64,000 nucleotides of DNA, from the NCBI RefSeq assembly GCF_004365175.1, contig NZ_SOCE01000001.1:5427098-5491097 (forward strand), given 5' to 3'. A model generated the notes under the pieces. That model saw only the letters and a program-made list of their open reading frames with translations, did no database searches and had not been told where the DNA came from. This document shows, piece by piece, positions 23,727-31,923 of the stretch (positions within the stretch are counted from its first letter, which is position 1; the number at the start of each line of letters is the position of its first letter). A program made the translations under genes and the position numbers. The stretch comes from Kribbella voronezhensis (GTDB lineage: Bacteria > Actinomycetota > Actinomycetes > Propionibacteriales > Kribbellaceae).

Positions 23727-24434
23727 ATGGTGGTCACGCTCGTTGCCCCGCAGAGTGCGGATCGCAGGACGGGTGCCCAGGGAGGCGTTGTCGTGAAGCC
23801 GGTCGACACCTCCGTGGCTCCTGCCTACACACCGCAGCCCCATGGCCAGGCACAGCCGGAGGCACTGCCGTCCTGGGACGAGATCGTCCGCACCCACTCC
23901 GCCCGGGTGTACCGGCTGGCCTACCGCCTGACCGGGAACAAGCATGACGCCGAGGACCTGACCCAGGAAGTGTTCGTCCGGGTCTTCCGCTCGCTGTCGT
24001 CGTACACGCCGGGCACCTTCGAAGGCTGGCTCTACCGGATCACCACCAACCTCTTCCTGGACGGCGCCCGCCGCCGGCAGCGGATCCGCTTCGACGGGCT
24101 GCCCGAGGACGCGCACGACCGGCTGCCCGCGAAGGGCTCGGGCCCGGCCGAGAAGCTGGACTCCGACCTGTTCGACCACGATGTGCAATACGCGCTGGAC
24201 GCGCTGCCGGAGGACTTCCGCGCGGCCGTGGTGCTTTGCGACATCGAGGGCATGACGTACGACGAGATCGCCGATGTGCTGGACGTGAAGCTGGGGACCG
24301 TCCGGAGCCGGATCCACCGAGGGCGCTCGATGCTGCGCAAGCATCTCGAGCACCGCGCGCCACGGTCGGGTCAGACCCGTGTCAGTGGCCCGCCCGCGGA
24401 CGGGCCGTTCGTCGCCGGAGGTGGCGAGCAGTGA
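23727..24434 (+). CDS. sigE: ECF RNA polymerase sigma factor SigE
   Basis: This ECF sigma factor has region 2 (SWDEIVRTHSARVYRLAYRL, then DAEDLTQEVFVRVFRSL and TFEGWLYRITTNLFLD) and region 4 (LPEDFRAAVVLCDIEGMTYDEIADVL with GTVRSRIHRGRSMLRKHL). An N-terminal extension of about 50 residues precedes region 2, as in actinobacterial SigE. The ATG at 23727 is preferred over a GTG at 23688; both lie in frame. Its TGA overlaps the start of the anti-sigma factor gene. The locus (sigE, anti-sigma, RseB-like, htrA, tatB) points to an envelope-stress response. Confidence 0.94.
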   Translation: MVVTLVAPQSADRRTGAQGGVVVKPVDTSVAPAYTPQPHGQAQPEALPSWDEIVRTHSARVYRLAYRLTGNKHDAEDLTQEVFVRVFRSLSSYTPGTFEGWLYRITTNLFLDGARRRQRIRFDGLPEDAHDRLPAKGSGPAEKLDSDLFDHDVQYALDALPEDFRAAVVLCDIEGMTYDEIADVLDVKLGTVRSRIHRGRSMLRKHLEHRAPRSGQTRVSGPPADGPFVAGGGEQ

Positions 24435-25036
24435 CGCTGCAACACCCCCTGGACAAGCTGAGCGCCGTCGTGGACGGCGAGCTGGACCACGACTCGCGGG
24501 ACAAGGTGCTGAGTCACCTGGTCGGCTGTGAGACCTGCCGTGGCGAGGTGGACGCCCAGCGTCGGCTGAAGGCGCGACTGGCCGCAGCGGAGCCGATCGA
24601 GCCGTCCAGCGACCTGATGCAGCGCCTGCTGGGCGTGCCGTCGTTCTCGACCGAGCCGCGGGAAGAGGTGCGGCCGGTGGTGACTCCGGTCCCGCTGTTC
24701 CCGCAGCGCTCGGCGTTCCCGGCTGCGCGAACCGGTGCGACCCGGCCGGGGTCCCGTGTCAGCCGCGCCCGCCGGCGTACCGCCGTACTGGGTGCAGCGA
24801 GCTCTGCTGCCGCAGTCGCCTCACTGCTCGGTACTGCGTTCGTCCTGGGCGACCCGGCGCGCACAGAGCAGCCGCCGGTGCTGCAGCCGCCAGTCGCGAG
24901 CTTCTCCGCCGACCACGCCGCTGCGACGAACGGTGCGCCGTTCACCGACCCGGTGGCGATGCTGAACTCCTTCAACGGGACGGGGTACGCAGGGCTGAGC
25001 CCGACGCTCCAGCCGGTGGCCCTCGCGGGGCGCTGA
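24431..25036 (+). CDS. rseA: zinc-binding anti-sigma-E factor
   Basis: The 201-residue product begins VTLQHPLDKLSAVVDGELDH and has a ZAS-type motif HLVGCETC with the upstream His, which binds SigE and senses redox state. A hydrophobic segment (about 118-138: TAVLGAASSAAAVASLLGTAF) predicts one transmembrane helix, with the last 60 residues outside the cell, unlike the soluble mycobacterial RseA. This fits control by proteolysis together with the RseB-like protein that follows. GTG overlaps the sigE stop (GTGA), ensuring matched synthesis. Confidence 0.9.
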   Translation: MTLQHPLDKLSAVVDGELDHDSRDKVLSHLVGCETCRGEVDAQRRLKARLAAAEPIEPSSDLMQRLLGVPSFSTEPREEVRPVVTPVPLFPQRSAFPAARTGATRPGSRVSRARRRTAVLGAASSAAAVASLLGTAFVLGDPARTEQPPVLQPPVASFSADHAAATNGAPFTDPVAMLNSFNGTGYAGLSPTLQPVALAGR

Positions 25037-25039
25037 GCA

Positions 25040-26101
25040 GTGAGCCTCTCCCGGCTCGCCGTCCTGGTCAGCACCGCACTGATCGGCTTCGGCCTGCCCA
25101 TGCCCGCCGCGGCCGTCGCGCCCCGCGAAGACTCACCCACAGCGGTCAACTGGCTGGAGCGAGCCGCCGCGGCGCCCGACCGGGTTTCGTACCACGGCAC
25201 GCAGATCATCACGTCCTGGGGACCGACCGGGGCCAGCTCGGCGATGCTCGACATCGTCCACGCGGCCTCGCAGGGCTCGGAGATCAGCGTGGTGGGCTCT
25301 GGCTCGTCACCGGGCGCCAAGGCGTTCGTGCAGCGCGCTGGTCACGAGGTAGGGCCCACTGTCGACGGCGGACCGCTGGCGCTGCTCAAGGCGACGTACG
25401 AGCTGGTCTACAAGTGCTGCACGGCCACGATCGGGCGCGCCGCCGTACTGGTTGAGGCACTGCGTGGGGACAAGACGCTGGCGGCGCGCTTCTGGATCGA
25501 CAAGGCGACCGGCTTGCTGCTGCAGCGGCAGCTGTTCGGGCTGGACGGTACGACGCTGGTCCGGGCGACCGTCTTCACCGAACTGGAGATCGAGAACTCC
25601 GAGTTCCTCAGCCACCTGCCCCCGATGGTGCCGGGCGGAGTGGAGTCGGTCGGGATGAGCAAGGTCGACAGCCTGCGCTCCCAGGGCTGGACGTGCTCGG
25701 CTTCGCTTCCTTCCGACCTGCAGTTGTACGACGTTCATCAGGACACCGCGAGCAATTCCCTGCAGTTCTCGTACTCCGACGGGTTGTTCAACGTCTCGCT
25801 GTTCGAGCAGCGCGGCGAGCTGGATCCGTCGGCCGTCGCCGGGTACACGGCGATCACCACCGACGAGGGGGCGACGGTCTACCAGCGGTACGGGATGCCG
25901 TCGTACGCGATGTGGTCGTCCGGCGGCATCGTCTACACCCTCGTCGGCGATCTCCCGTACGACCAGCTCGGCAAGGTCGTCGCGGCCTTCCCACATCAGC
26001 CGTTGCCGCGCGTGACGGCGGTGGAACGGGTGGGCACCGGGCTGGCCAAAATGGCGAAGTGGCTCACGCCGATGAGTGCCCTCTCCTGGAAACTGGGATA
26101 A
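25040..26101 (+). CDS. secreted MucB/RseB-like sigma-E regulatory protein
   Basis: This 353-residue protein has a signal peptide (LAVLVSTALIGFGLPMPAAA) and a MucB/RseB N-terminal fold: NWLERAAAAPDRVSYHGTQIITSW, later FWIDKATGLLLQRQLFGLDG. In Gram-negatives RseB binds the periplasmic part of the anti-sigma factor and protects it from protease. Here it is encoded three bases after an anti-sigma factor with a predicted external domain, so the same job is likely in an actinobacterial envelope. GTG at 25040. This gene is absent from the mycobacterial sigE locus as I remember it. Confidence 0.85.
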   Translation: MSLSRLAVLVSTALIGFGLPMPAAAVAPREDSPTAVNWLERAAAAPDRVSYHGTQIITSWGPTGASSAMLDIVHAASQGSEISVVGSGSSPGAKAFVQRAGHEVGPTVDGGPLALLKATYELVYKCCTATIGRAAVLVEALRGDKTLAARFWIDKATGLLLQRQLFGLDGTTLVRATVFTELEIENSEFLSHLPPMVPGGVESVGMSKVDSLRSQGWTCSASLPSDLQLYDVHQDTASNSLQFSYSDGLFNVSLFEQRGELDPSAVAGYTAITTDEGATVYQRYGMPSYAMWSSGGIVYTLVGDLPYDQLGKVVAAFPHQPLPRVTAVERVGTGLAKMAKWLTPMSALSWKLG

Positions 26102-26176
26102 TCAAGTCTGGGAGTACCTATCGGAAGCCCGGTGGGGACTGCACGACCGAACCAACGACGACGTGAGGCGGCCACC

Positions 26177-27667
26177 GTGAGCACCGATGACGCCGAGCCG
26201 ACGGTCCCGACGCCGAGAGACCCGGCGGCCCCGGAACCCACTCGCGTACTGCCGCCGGAGCGACCGGTAGCAGGCCCCGTCGTACCCCCAGCCGAAGCCG
26301 GTACGGCGGCCGGCCCCACACCTGGTGCTCCTGGTGCCGTGGGTGCTCCGAGCGCTCCTGGTGTTGGCGGCGGGTCGGCGTCGATGCCCGCGCCCGGGAG
26401 CAACGCGCCGTACCGGCAGGCTCCGGCCCGATCGGTGACGCAGCGGAGCTTCGGGCGGCCCGAGCCGCTCGACGGCGGGTTCCGGCCGGCGTACCCGGGG
26501 CAGGCCTGGCCGACGCAGCGGCCGATGTACACGCCGCCCCCGCCGCTCGACTGGCACCAGCAGCAGGCCCGCGCGTACACGCCGGCGCCGCCGCCCAAGA
26601 GCAACCGCACGATCCTGATCGCCGCCATCGTCGCGCTGATCGTCGGCCTGATCGCGGGCACGGGCGCTGCGGTGAGCGTGGTCGCGCTGGACAACAACAG
26701 TGGTCCGGTCGACGACCCGAGCGGCCCCGCGATCGGTGTGGGCGCCGACCCCAAGATCCGCAGCGGCTCGGTGTCGGCCGTCGCGGCGACCCTGCTGCCG
26801 AGCGTCGTCCAGCTCAAGGTCGACGGCGCCGACAACTCCAGCGCGACCGGCTCCGGCTTCGCGATCGACGACGTCGGTCACATCCTGACCAACAACCATG
26901 TCGTCGCTGCCGCGGCCAAGGGCGGCTCGATCCAGGTGGTGACGCAGAAGGGCAAGACCTCGACCGCCCGGCTCGTCGGCCGCTCACCGGCGTACGACCT
27001 GGCCGTCGTCCAGGTGGCCGGGCTGGACGCGCCGTCGGTCAAGTTCGGCCAGTCGGAGCTCGCGGTCGTCGGCCAGGACGTGGTCGCGATCGGGTCGCCG
27101 CTCGGTCTGGCCGGCACGGTCACCTCCGGCATCGTCTCGGCGAAGAACCGGCCCGTCACGGCCGGCGGCGAAGGCGAGATCTCCTACATCAACGCGCTGC
27201 AGACCGACGCGGCGATCAACCCGGGCAACTCGGGCGGGCCGCTGGTCGACATGAACGCGCGGGTGATCGGGATCAACTCCGCGATCGCGACTGTGCGCGG
27301 GGCCGAGGAGGGCACCAGCGGCTCGATCGGGCTGGGGTTCGCGATCCCGATCGACCAGGCCCGGCGTACCGCGCAGCAGTTGATCGAGTCGGGCAAGGCG
27401 TCGTACCCGGTGATCGGCGCGAACGTGGACATGCAGTTCGAGGGCGGCGCCCGGGTGAGTGAGGTGAACGCCGGATCGCCGGCGGCGCGCGCCGGGCTGC
27501 GCACGGGCGACGTGATCACCAAGATCAACGGCCTGGTGGTGGAGAGTGCGGAGGCGCTGATCGTGGCGATCCGGACCCATCGGCCGGGCGAGAACGTCCG
27601 CCTCGAGTTCGAGCGGGGCGGCAAACCGCGCCAGGTCACCGTGGCCCTCGGCCAGCAAACCGGCTGA
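26177..27667 (+). CDS. htrA: HtrA/DegP-type membrane-anchored serine protease with PDZ domain
   Basis: Layout of the 496 residues: proline-rich cytosolic tail (1-135), one membrane helix (TILIAAIVALIVGLIAGTG), trypsin-like protease with His in LTNNHVVAAA, Asp in SPAYDLAVVQV and Ser in NPGNSGGPLVD, then a C-terminal PDZ domain (GSPAARAGLRTGDVITKING). The protease faces outward and degrades misfolded envelope proteins; it may also trim the anti-sigma factor. GTG at 26177 is preferred (GAGGCGG upstream) over 26132. It is the fourth gene of the sigE module, matching Rv1223. Confidence 0.93.
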   Translation: MSTDDAEPTVPTPRDPAAPEPTRVLPPERPVAGPVVPPAEAGTAAGPTPGAPGAVGAPSAPGVGGGSASMPAPGSNAPYRQAPARSVTQRSFGRPEPLDGGFRPAYPGQAWPTQRPMYTPPPPLDWHQQQARAYTPAPPPKSNRTILIAAIVALIVGLIAGTGAAVSVVALDNNSGPVDDPSGPAIGVGADPKIRSGSVSAVAATLLPSVVQLKVDGADNSSATGSGFAIDDVGHILTNNHVVAAAAKGGSIQVVTQKGKTSTARLVGRSPAYDLAVVQVAGLDAPSVKFGQSELAVVGQDVVAIGSPLGLAGTVTSGIVSAKNRPVTAGGEGEISYINALQTDAAINPGNSGGPLVDMNARVIGINSAIATVRGAEEGTSGSIGLGFAIPIDQARRTAQQLIESGKASYPVIGANVDMQFEGGARVSEVNAGSPAARAGLRTGDVITKINGLVVESAEALIVAIRTHRPGENVRLEFERGGKPRQVTVALGQQTG

Positions 27668-27747
27668 CTCTGACCCGGCGGGCAACTCGACCGGGTGCGG
27701 GCTACGCTGTCCGCGGTGCTTCTGTCGTTGTGGGAGGGGTGAGGGAG

Positions 27748-28098
27748 ATGCTGTTCGACATCGGGCCACTCGAGATCGTGGTGATCGCGATCGTGGCCAT
27801 CCTCGTCTTCGGCCCCGACCGGCTGCCGGAGTTCATCCGGACGGCGGGCAACCTGCTGCGCCAGGTGCGCCGGATGGTCACCAACGCCCAGAACGACCTG
27901 CGCAACGAACTCGGCCCGGAGTTCGCCGACCTCGACGTCCGCGACCTCAACCCCCGCAGTTTCGTCCGCAAACACCTGCTCGAAGGCATCGACGACGACG
28001 ACTTCGACAAGCCGGTCTCGTCGTCGATGGACCTGATGGACACCCCCCAACGCCTCCCAGCCGGCCAGCGCGCGCCGTACGACCCCGAGTCGACCTAG
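27748..28098 (+). CDS. tatB: Sec-independent protein translocase subunit TatB
   Basis: This 116-residue protein has an N-terminal membrane helix (MLFDIGPLEIVVIAIVAILV), the FGPDRLPE hinge and an amphipathic helix (FIRTAGNLLRQVRRMV), followed by a polar tail. TatB works with TatC to receive folded twin-arginine substrates; one candidate substrate is the PF10091-type hydrolase encoded at 51388-52965. The ATG at 27748 has GAGGGGTGAGGG upstream. Its stop overlaps the stop of a convergent gene by three bases. Linkage of tatB to sigE-htrA is conserved in actinobacteria. Confidence 0.93.
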   Translation: MLFDIGPLEIVVIAIVAILVFGPDRLPEFIRTAGNLLRQVRRMVTNAQNDLRNELGPEFADLDVRDLNPRSFVRKHLLEGIDDDDFDKPVSSSMDLMDTPQRLPAGQRAPYDPEST

Positions 28099-28532
28099 GT
28101 CCGTCGACGGATCAGGTACGGGATCGCGACTGCTCCGGCGATCGCGGGCAGCAGCGCGAGGAGCCCCCACAGCGGCGGGAAGATGCGTACGCCGTACTCG
28201 GACGACGCGAGTAGCAGTACGGCCAGCCCTGCGCTGATCAGGACCATGAGCGCTGCCAGGCCGGCAGCGATTTGTCGGCGTCTGCGCGCGACTCCGGCCA
28301 CCAGCAACCACAGCGCCACGTCGACCACCACCACGCCGTACAGGAGGCCGTAGAGCGCTCCGGCCGACGGCTGCTTCCCGTACGACGTGTAGGCGGTCGT
28401 GGCGTGCTCGACGAGGCTCTGGCTGCCGGCTTGGTCGACGATCGCGGCTGCTCCGAGGACGAGGGAGAGACCGGCGGCGATCAGCGTCGTACTGCGTCCT
28501 GTTGTGCGGGTTTCAGAAAGTGACTGTCTCAT
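28095..28532 (-). CDS. four-helix membrane protein of unknown function
   Basis: This 145-residue protein begins MRQSLSETRTTGRS and has four hydrophobic segments (AAGLSLVLGAAAIV, LYGVVVVDVALWLLVAG, AAGLAALMVLISAGLAVLLLA and LLALLPAIAGAVAIPYL). It resembles small DUF-type membrane proteins often paired with TetR regulators, but I do not recognise the family with certainty. ATG at 28532 is chosen because upstream codons run into the operator repeats. It is divergent from the TetR gene at 28594 and probably its target. Confidence 0.75.
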   Translation of the reverse strand: MRQSLSETRTTGRSTTLIAAGLSLVLGAAAIVDQAGSQSLVEHATTAYTSYGKQPSAGALYGLLYGVVVVDVALWLLVAGVARRRRQIAAGLAALMVLISAGLAVLLLASSEYGVRIFPPLWGLLALLPAIAGAVAIPYLIRRRT

Positions 28533-28579
28533 GCGAGTGACTTTATCAGGCAGTGACTTGCTGAAGCATGTGACTTTCT
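28515..28579. promoter_or_regulatory. TetR-type operator region with repeated TGACT boxes
   Basis: TGACT, mostly preceded by AG, recurs at 28521, 28538, 28554 and 28571 (spacing 17, 16, 17). The outer copies form an inverted repeat AGAAAGT (28515-28521) / ACTTTCT (28573-28579). The block covers the start of the leftward membrane gene and ends 15 bases before the TetR start, ideal for mutual repression. Confidence 0.6.
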
Positions 28580-28593
28580 CGTAGGTTGGCCGC

Positions 28594-29253
28594 ATGGCTA
28601 CCGGTCTGCGGGAACGTTGGCGCGTGAAGGCTCGGCGCACGATCCAGGAGTGCGCGCTCGATCTGTTCGACGAGCGTGGCTACGGGGCGGTGACGATCGA
28701 GGAGATCGCGGCCGCGGCGGAGGTCTCGCCGTCGTCGGTGTACCGGTACTTCGGGACCAAGGAGGGGATCCTGGTCGCGGACGAGTTCGACACGATGAGC
28801 GAAGAGGCGCTCGCGGAGATCCTCGACGTCGACGATCCGGTCGAGAGCATGCTGCAGATCGTGCTCAGGTATGAAGCGGTGGCCGGTGAGGATGCGACGC
28901 GTGGTGCCCAGGCGGTGGGCGGTGATGCCGCGACGCCTGCTGCCGGGAGGGCTTCGCAAGGGGAGCGGAGTCCTTGGCGCCGGGTTCGGTACTTCTTCCA
29001 GGAGCCGTCTGTGCGGATGGCCGCCTGTGCTGCTCTCGACCGCGCTGGTCAGCGCATCGCCCCGCTGTTGGTGGGCGGCGGTCGCGGGCTGACCGAGGCG
29101 CAGGCCCGGGTGGCGGCCAACGCCTTGGTGTTCGGCTACTTTGCCGCGCTCGAACAGTGGTACCTGGAGGGTGGCGACCAGCCGATCGCCGGTTACGTCG
29201 AAAAGGGAATGTCGCCACTTCGTGCGATCTGGTCGGACGCCAGTAGGTCGTAG
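28594..29253 (+). CDS. TetR family transcriptional regulator
   Basis: The 219-residue protein has a TetR HTH (ARRTIQECALDLFDERGYGA, then IEEIAAAAEVSPSSVYRYFG) and a helical ligand domain whose C-terminus is typical of MftR/TetR-like actinobacterial members (FGYFAALEQWYLEGG). A Gly/Ala-rich linker around residues 105-125 is unusual. It is divergent from a four-helix membrane protein, with repeated boxes between. Its last 61 bases overlap the convergent GNAT gene on the other strand, an unusually long tail-to-tail overlap. Confidence 0.9.
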   Translation: MATGLRERWRVKARRTIQECALDLFDERGYGAVTIEEIAAAAEVSPSSVYRYFGTKEGILVADEFDTMSEEALAEILDVDDPVESMLQIVLRYEAVAGEDATRGAQAVGGDAATPAAGRASQGERSPWRRVRYFFQEPSVRMAACAALDRAGQRIAPLLVGGGRGLTEAQARVAANALVFGYFAALEQWYLEGGDQPIAGYVEKGMSPLRAIWSDASRS

Positions 29254-30389
29254 GTGACGCGGTCGTCGGTGTGGGTGGCTAAGCGGAAGGCCTCGCGTTC
29301 GGTGCCGACGTGGTGGAAGGCGGCTGCCTCGGCGACTTTGCGGGCCGCCTGGTTCGACGCCGCCGTACGGATGACCAGGCGGGAGCCGCCGAAACCGCCG
29401 TCGGCCCGGGCTGCGAAGTACCAGGAAGTCAAGCAGCGCAGGGCTTCGGCCATCACACCGCGGCCCTGGGCGTCCGGGTGCATCCAGTAGCCGAGCTCGC
29501 CGTCGCCGTCCTTGCCCAGGTTGAACAGGGTGAGATTGCCGAGCCCGAGGTCGGTCGCGGCGTCCGCGATACACCAATTGAGCCGCCTGCCGGTCGCTGC
29601 CTGCTCGGCCAGATCCTTCAGCCACCAGCGCGCGTCCTCGGCGCTGAACGGCTGCGGGATGAACGGCAGGAAGTGCGCGGTCGCCTGGTTCGTCCGCGCG
29701 GAACTGATGCGGTCGATCTCGTCGTCGCGCCAAGGGCGCAGCCGGATCCGCGACGTCTCGAGCACCGGAACCTCCAACCACCGCTGCCTCGGCTCGCGCG
29801 GATCCCCGGGCAGGATCCACCCCGTCCAAGCATCCGTACGCCGGCCCGCCAACTCCACCAGCCCCGGGATCATCGGGCCCGCCCGGAACCCGGTCGCCCA
29901 GGCAACCCGGCGCGACGGCCAGTTCCCCACCGCGGCCCACCAGTGGATCACGTGGAACCCGCACACCTCGAACCCGAACCCCACCACCAACCGCACAGCC
30001 CGCGCCGCCACGCCCGCACCCCGGGCCCAGCGGCTCAACCCGAAATGAACACTCGCGTTGCCCATCGCATCAGGTCGCAGCCCGACAGACCCGGCGTACC
30101 GGCCTTCGTGCTCGACCACAAACACCAACTGAGTCCCCGCCGCCCAGGCCTCGGCGATCCCGTACCCGATCCAGTTCCGCGCATCCTGCACGCCGAACGT
30201 GCCGCCGTCTTCGACGTTCCGCTCAATCGCCCCGGGAAGATCGTCATCTCGCGGCCCCCGCAGAACCACCACACCATCAGTAAGCACAGGATGCTGAGAA
30301 AGAAACGCCACCCCAAAAATCAACACCACCCACCGGCTCACCCACTTACCGCGCGGACGGTTGGTGATCTCCACACAAGCGAACGGCAT
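29193..30389 (-). CDS. tandem two-domain GNAT acetyltransferase (RimJ/RimL-like)
   Basis: The product (up to 398 residues) has two RimJ/RimL-type GNAT domains. The first, about residues 35-210, has VFVVEHEGRYAGSVGL and WARGAGVAARAVRL. The second, from about 210, has LETSRIRLRPWRDDEIDRI and LGYWMHPDAQGRGVMAEALR with NQAARKVAEAAAFHHVG. The two halves probably arose by fusion of duplicated genes. The start is uncertain: the first 30 residues include a hydrophobic stretch not usual for the family, and a GTG at 30311 would remove it. Codons in the N-terminal third are less GC-biased. The substrate is unknown. Confidence 0.82.
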   Translation of the reverse strand: MPFACVEITNRPRGKWVSRWVVLIFGVAFLSQHPVLTDGVVVLRGPRDDDLPGAIERNVEDGGTFGVQDARNWIGYGIAEAWAAGTQLVFVVEHEGRYAGSVGLRPDAMGNASVHFGLSRWARGAGVAARAVRLVVGFGFEVCGFHVIHWWAAVGNWPSRRVAWATGFRAGPMIPGLVELAGRRTDAWTGWILPGDPREPRQRWLEVPVLETSRIRLRPWRDDEIDRISSARTNQATAHFLPFIPQPFSAEDARWWLKDLAEQAATGRRLNWCIADAATDLGLGNLTLFNLGKDGDGELGYWMHPDAQGRGVMAEALRCLTSWYFAARADGGFGGSRLVIRTAASNQAARKVAEAAAFHHVGTEREAFRLATHTDDRVTYDLLASDQIARSGDIPFST

Positions 30390-30457
30390 GCGAGACCTCG
30401 CGGCGCGGATTCGTCGGCAAGCGACGTCCCCGCGAACAACACCAGCCCAAACGGCCC

Positions 30458-30614
30458 CGCGTCAGCGGGCTCGCGTTGAGTACACCGAGGTAGCGCCAGC
30501 TCTCGCGCCAGCGGACAACCCCGCGTCAGCGGGAGTCGGCGCGATAGCGCCCGCGTCAGCGGAAGCTAGTGCGCGCCAGCGCCCGCCCGCGCAGCGTGTG
30601 AGGCGCGTCAGCGG
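30458..30614. repeat. four spaced copies of CGCGTCAGCGG
   Basis: CGCGTCAGCGG occurs at 30458, 30522, 30552 and 30604. Related GCGCCAGC words lie between them (about 30493, 30506 and 30574), and GTAGC or AGCTAG words recur. Spacing (64, 30, 52) is irregular, so this is not a CRISPR. The block is directly upstream of the double GNAT gene. Confidence 0.65.
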
Positions 30615-30631
30615 TAGCTAGGCGCAAGCCG

Positions 30632-30673
30632 GGGTGGGTGGGAGCGCGCGACGAAGGAGCGCGCGTGGGCGAT
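30632..30673. repeat. dispersed 3'-flank element, copy B
   Basis: This stretch is 37/42 identical by eye to 1444-1485. In this copy GCGCGC arms flank the core GACGAAGGA and could pair. It ends 15 bases before the stop codon of the leftward mrp gene, the same relative position and orientation as copy A has to its gene. Confidence 0.6.
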
Positions 30674-30688
30674 CGGCGTACGAGTTGA

Positions 30689-31834
30689 TTAACGACCGAC
30701 AGGGGACAGGCCGAGTTGGCGACCGAGGAGGCCTCGGGGTTTGCCGCCGAGGCGGTCGGCGATTTGTTCGAGGACCTGGGCTGCGGGGGTTTCGGGGTTC
30801 GCCATCGCGAGGGGCTGGCCGTTGTCGCCGCCGCTGCGGAGGCGTTCGTCCAGCGGTACTTCGCCGAGCAGCGGGATGTCGTAGCCGAGCCGCTTCGACA
30901 GTGTCTCGGCGACCCGCGCCCCACCGCCGGAGCCGAAGATCTCGATCCGGTGCTCGGGGCCGCAGTGCGGGCAGGGCAGGTACGACATGTTCTCGATGAC
31001 GCCGGCGACCCGCTGGTGCACCATCTGCGCCATCGTCCCGGCCCGCTCGGCCACCTCGGCGGCGGCCTCCTGCGGGGTGGTGACCACGATGACCTCGGCC
31101 GACGTCAGCCGCTGGCCGACGGAGATCGCGATGTCACCGGTGCCGGGCGGCAGGTCGAGGAGCAGTACGTCGAGGTCGCCCCAGTAGACGTCGGCGAGCA
31201 TCTGCACCAGCGCGCGGTCCAGGATCGGGCCGCGCCAGGCGACCACCTGGTCGCGCTTGGGCTTCAGCATGCCGATGGAGATCACCTTCACGCCGTGCGC
31301 GGGCACCGGCATGATCATGTCGTCCACCGCGGTCGGCCGCTCGTCCGCGACCCCGAACATCGCGGGGATCGAGTGCCCGTAGATGTCGGCATCCAGTACG
31401 CCGACCGACAACCCCTTGGCCGCCATCGCGACCGCGAGGTTCACCGTCACCGACGACTTGCCGACGCCGCCCTTGCCGGACGCGATCGCGAACACCTTGG
31501 TCAGCGAGTCGGCCCGCGCGAACGGGATCTCCTTCTCGGCCACGCCACCACGCAACTGGGTCTGCAAGGCGGCCCGCTGCTCGGGCGACATCACCCCGAG
31601 GTCGATCTCCACCCCGGTGACACCGTCGAGCGCGCTCACGGCGGCGGTGGTGTCACGACGCAGGGTGTCCTTCATCGGACAGCCGGCGACAGTCAACAGG
31701 ATCCGTACTGCGACCACGCCGTCCTCGCGTACGACGACGGACTCGACCATCCCCAGTTCGGTGATCGGTTTCTTGATCTCCGGGTCCATCACGGAACCGA
31801 GCGCAACCGTCACCTGATCAGCAGTAAGACCCAT
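30689..31834 (-). CDS. mrp: Mrp/NBP35-type P-loop ATPase, iron-sulfur cluster carrier
   Basis: This 381-residue protein has an N-terminal DUF59/MIP18 domain (ALGSVMDPEIKKPITELGMV) joined to a deviant Walker ATPase (IASGKGGVGKSSVTVNLA), with DVLLLDLPPGTGD and the CPHC pair (SYLPCPHCG) that carries a bridging Fe-S cluster between subunits. It assembles or transfers Fe-S clusters in the cytosol. The two-domain layout is normal for actinobacteria (Rv1229c). The ATG at 31834 gives the full DUF59 domain. Downstream lies copy B of the 3'-flank element. Confidence 0.95.
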   Translation of the reverse strand: MGLTADQVTVALGSVMDPEIKKPITELGMVESVVVREDGVVAVRILLTVAGCPMKDTLRRDTTAAVSALDGVTGVEIDLGVMSPEQRAALQTQLRGGVAEKEIPFARADSLTKVFAIASGKGGVGKSSVTVNLAVAMAAKGLSVGVLDADIYGHSIPAMFGVADERPTAVDDMIMPVPAHGVKVISIGMLKPKRDQVVAWRGPILDRALVQMLADVYWGDLDVLLLDLPPGTGDIAISVGQRLTSAEVIVVTTPQEAAAEVAERAGTMAQMVHQRVAGVIENMSYLPCPHCGPEHRIEIFGSGGGARVAETLSKRLGYDIPLLGEVPLDERLRSGGDNGQPLAMANPETPAAQVLEQIADRLGGKPRGLLGRQLGLSPVGR

Positions 31835-31923
31835 ACGTCCCAGGCTACGTGCTCCCCGTCTAGCCCCCGACTCCAGTCCATGTGAGCTACGCCCGGCAAG
31901 GCGACCCTAACCTGAGCAACCCC

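Larger units (their letters stand above)
30390..30688. other. 299-base non-coding block between mrp and the GNAT gene
   Basis: Both flanking genes run leftward. The block holds a set of spaced 11-mer repeats (30458-30614) and copy B of the dispersed 3'-flank element (30632-30673). No coding frame with family features is seen. Confidence 0.6.
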
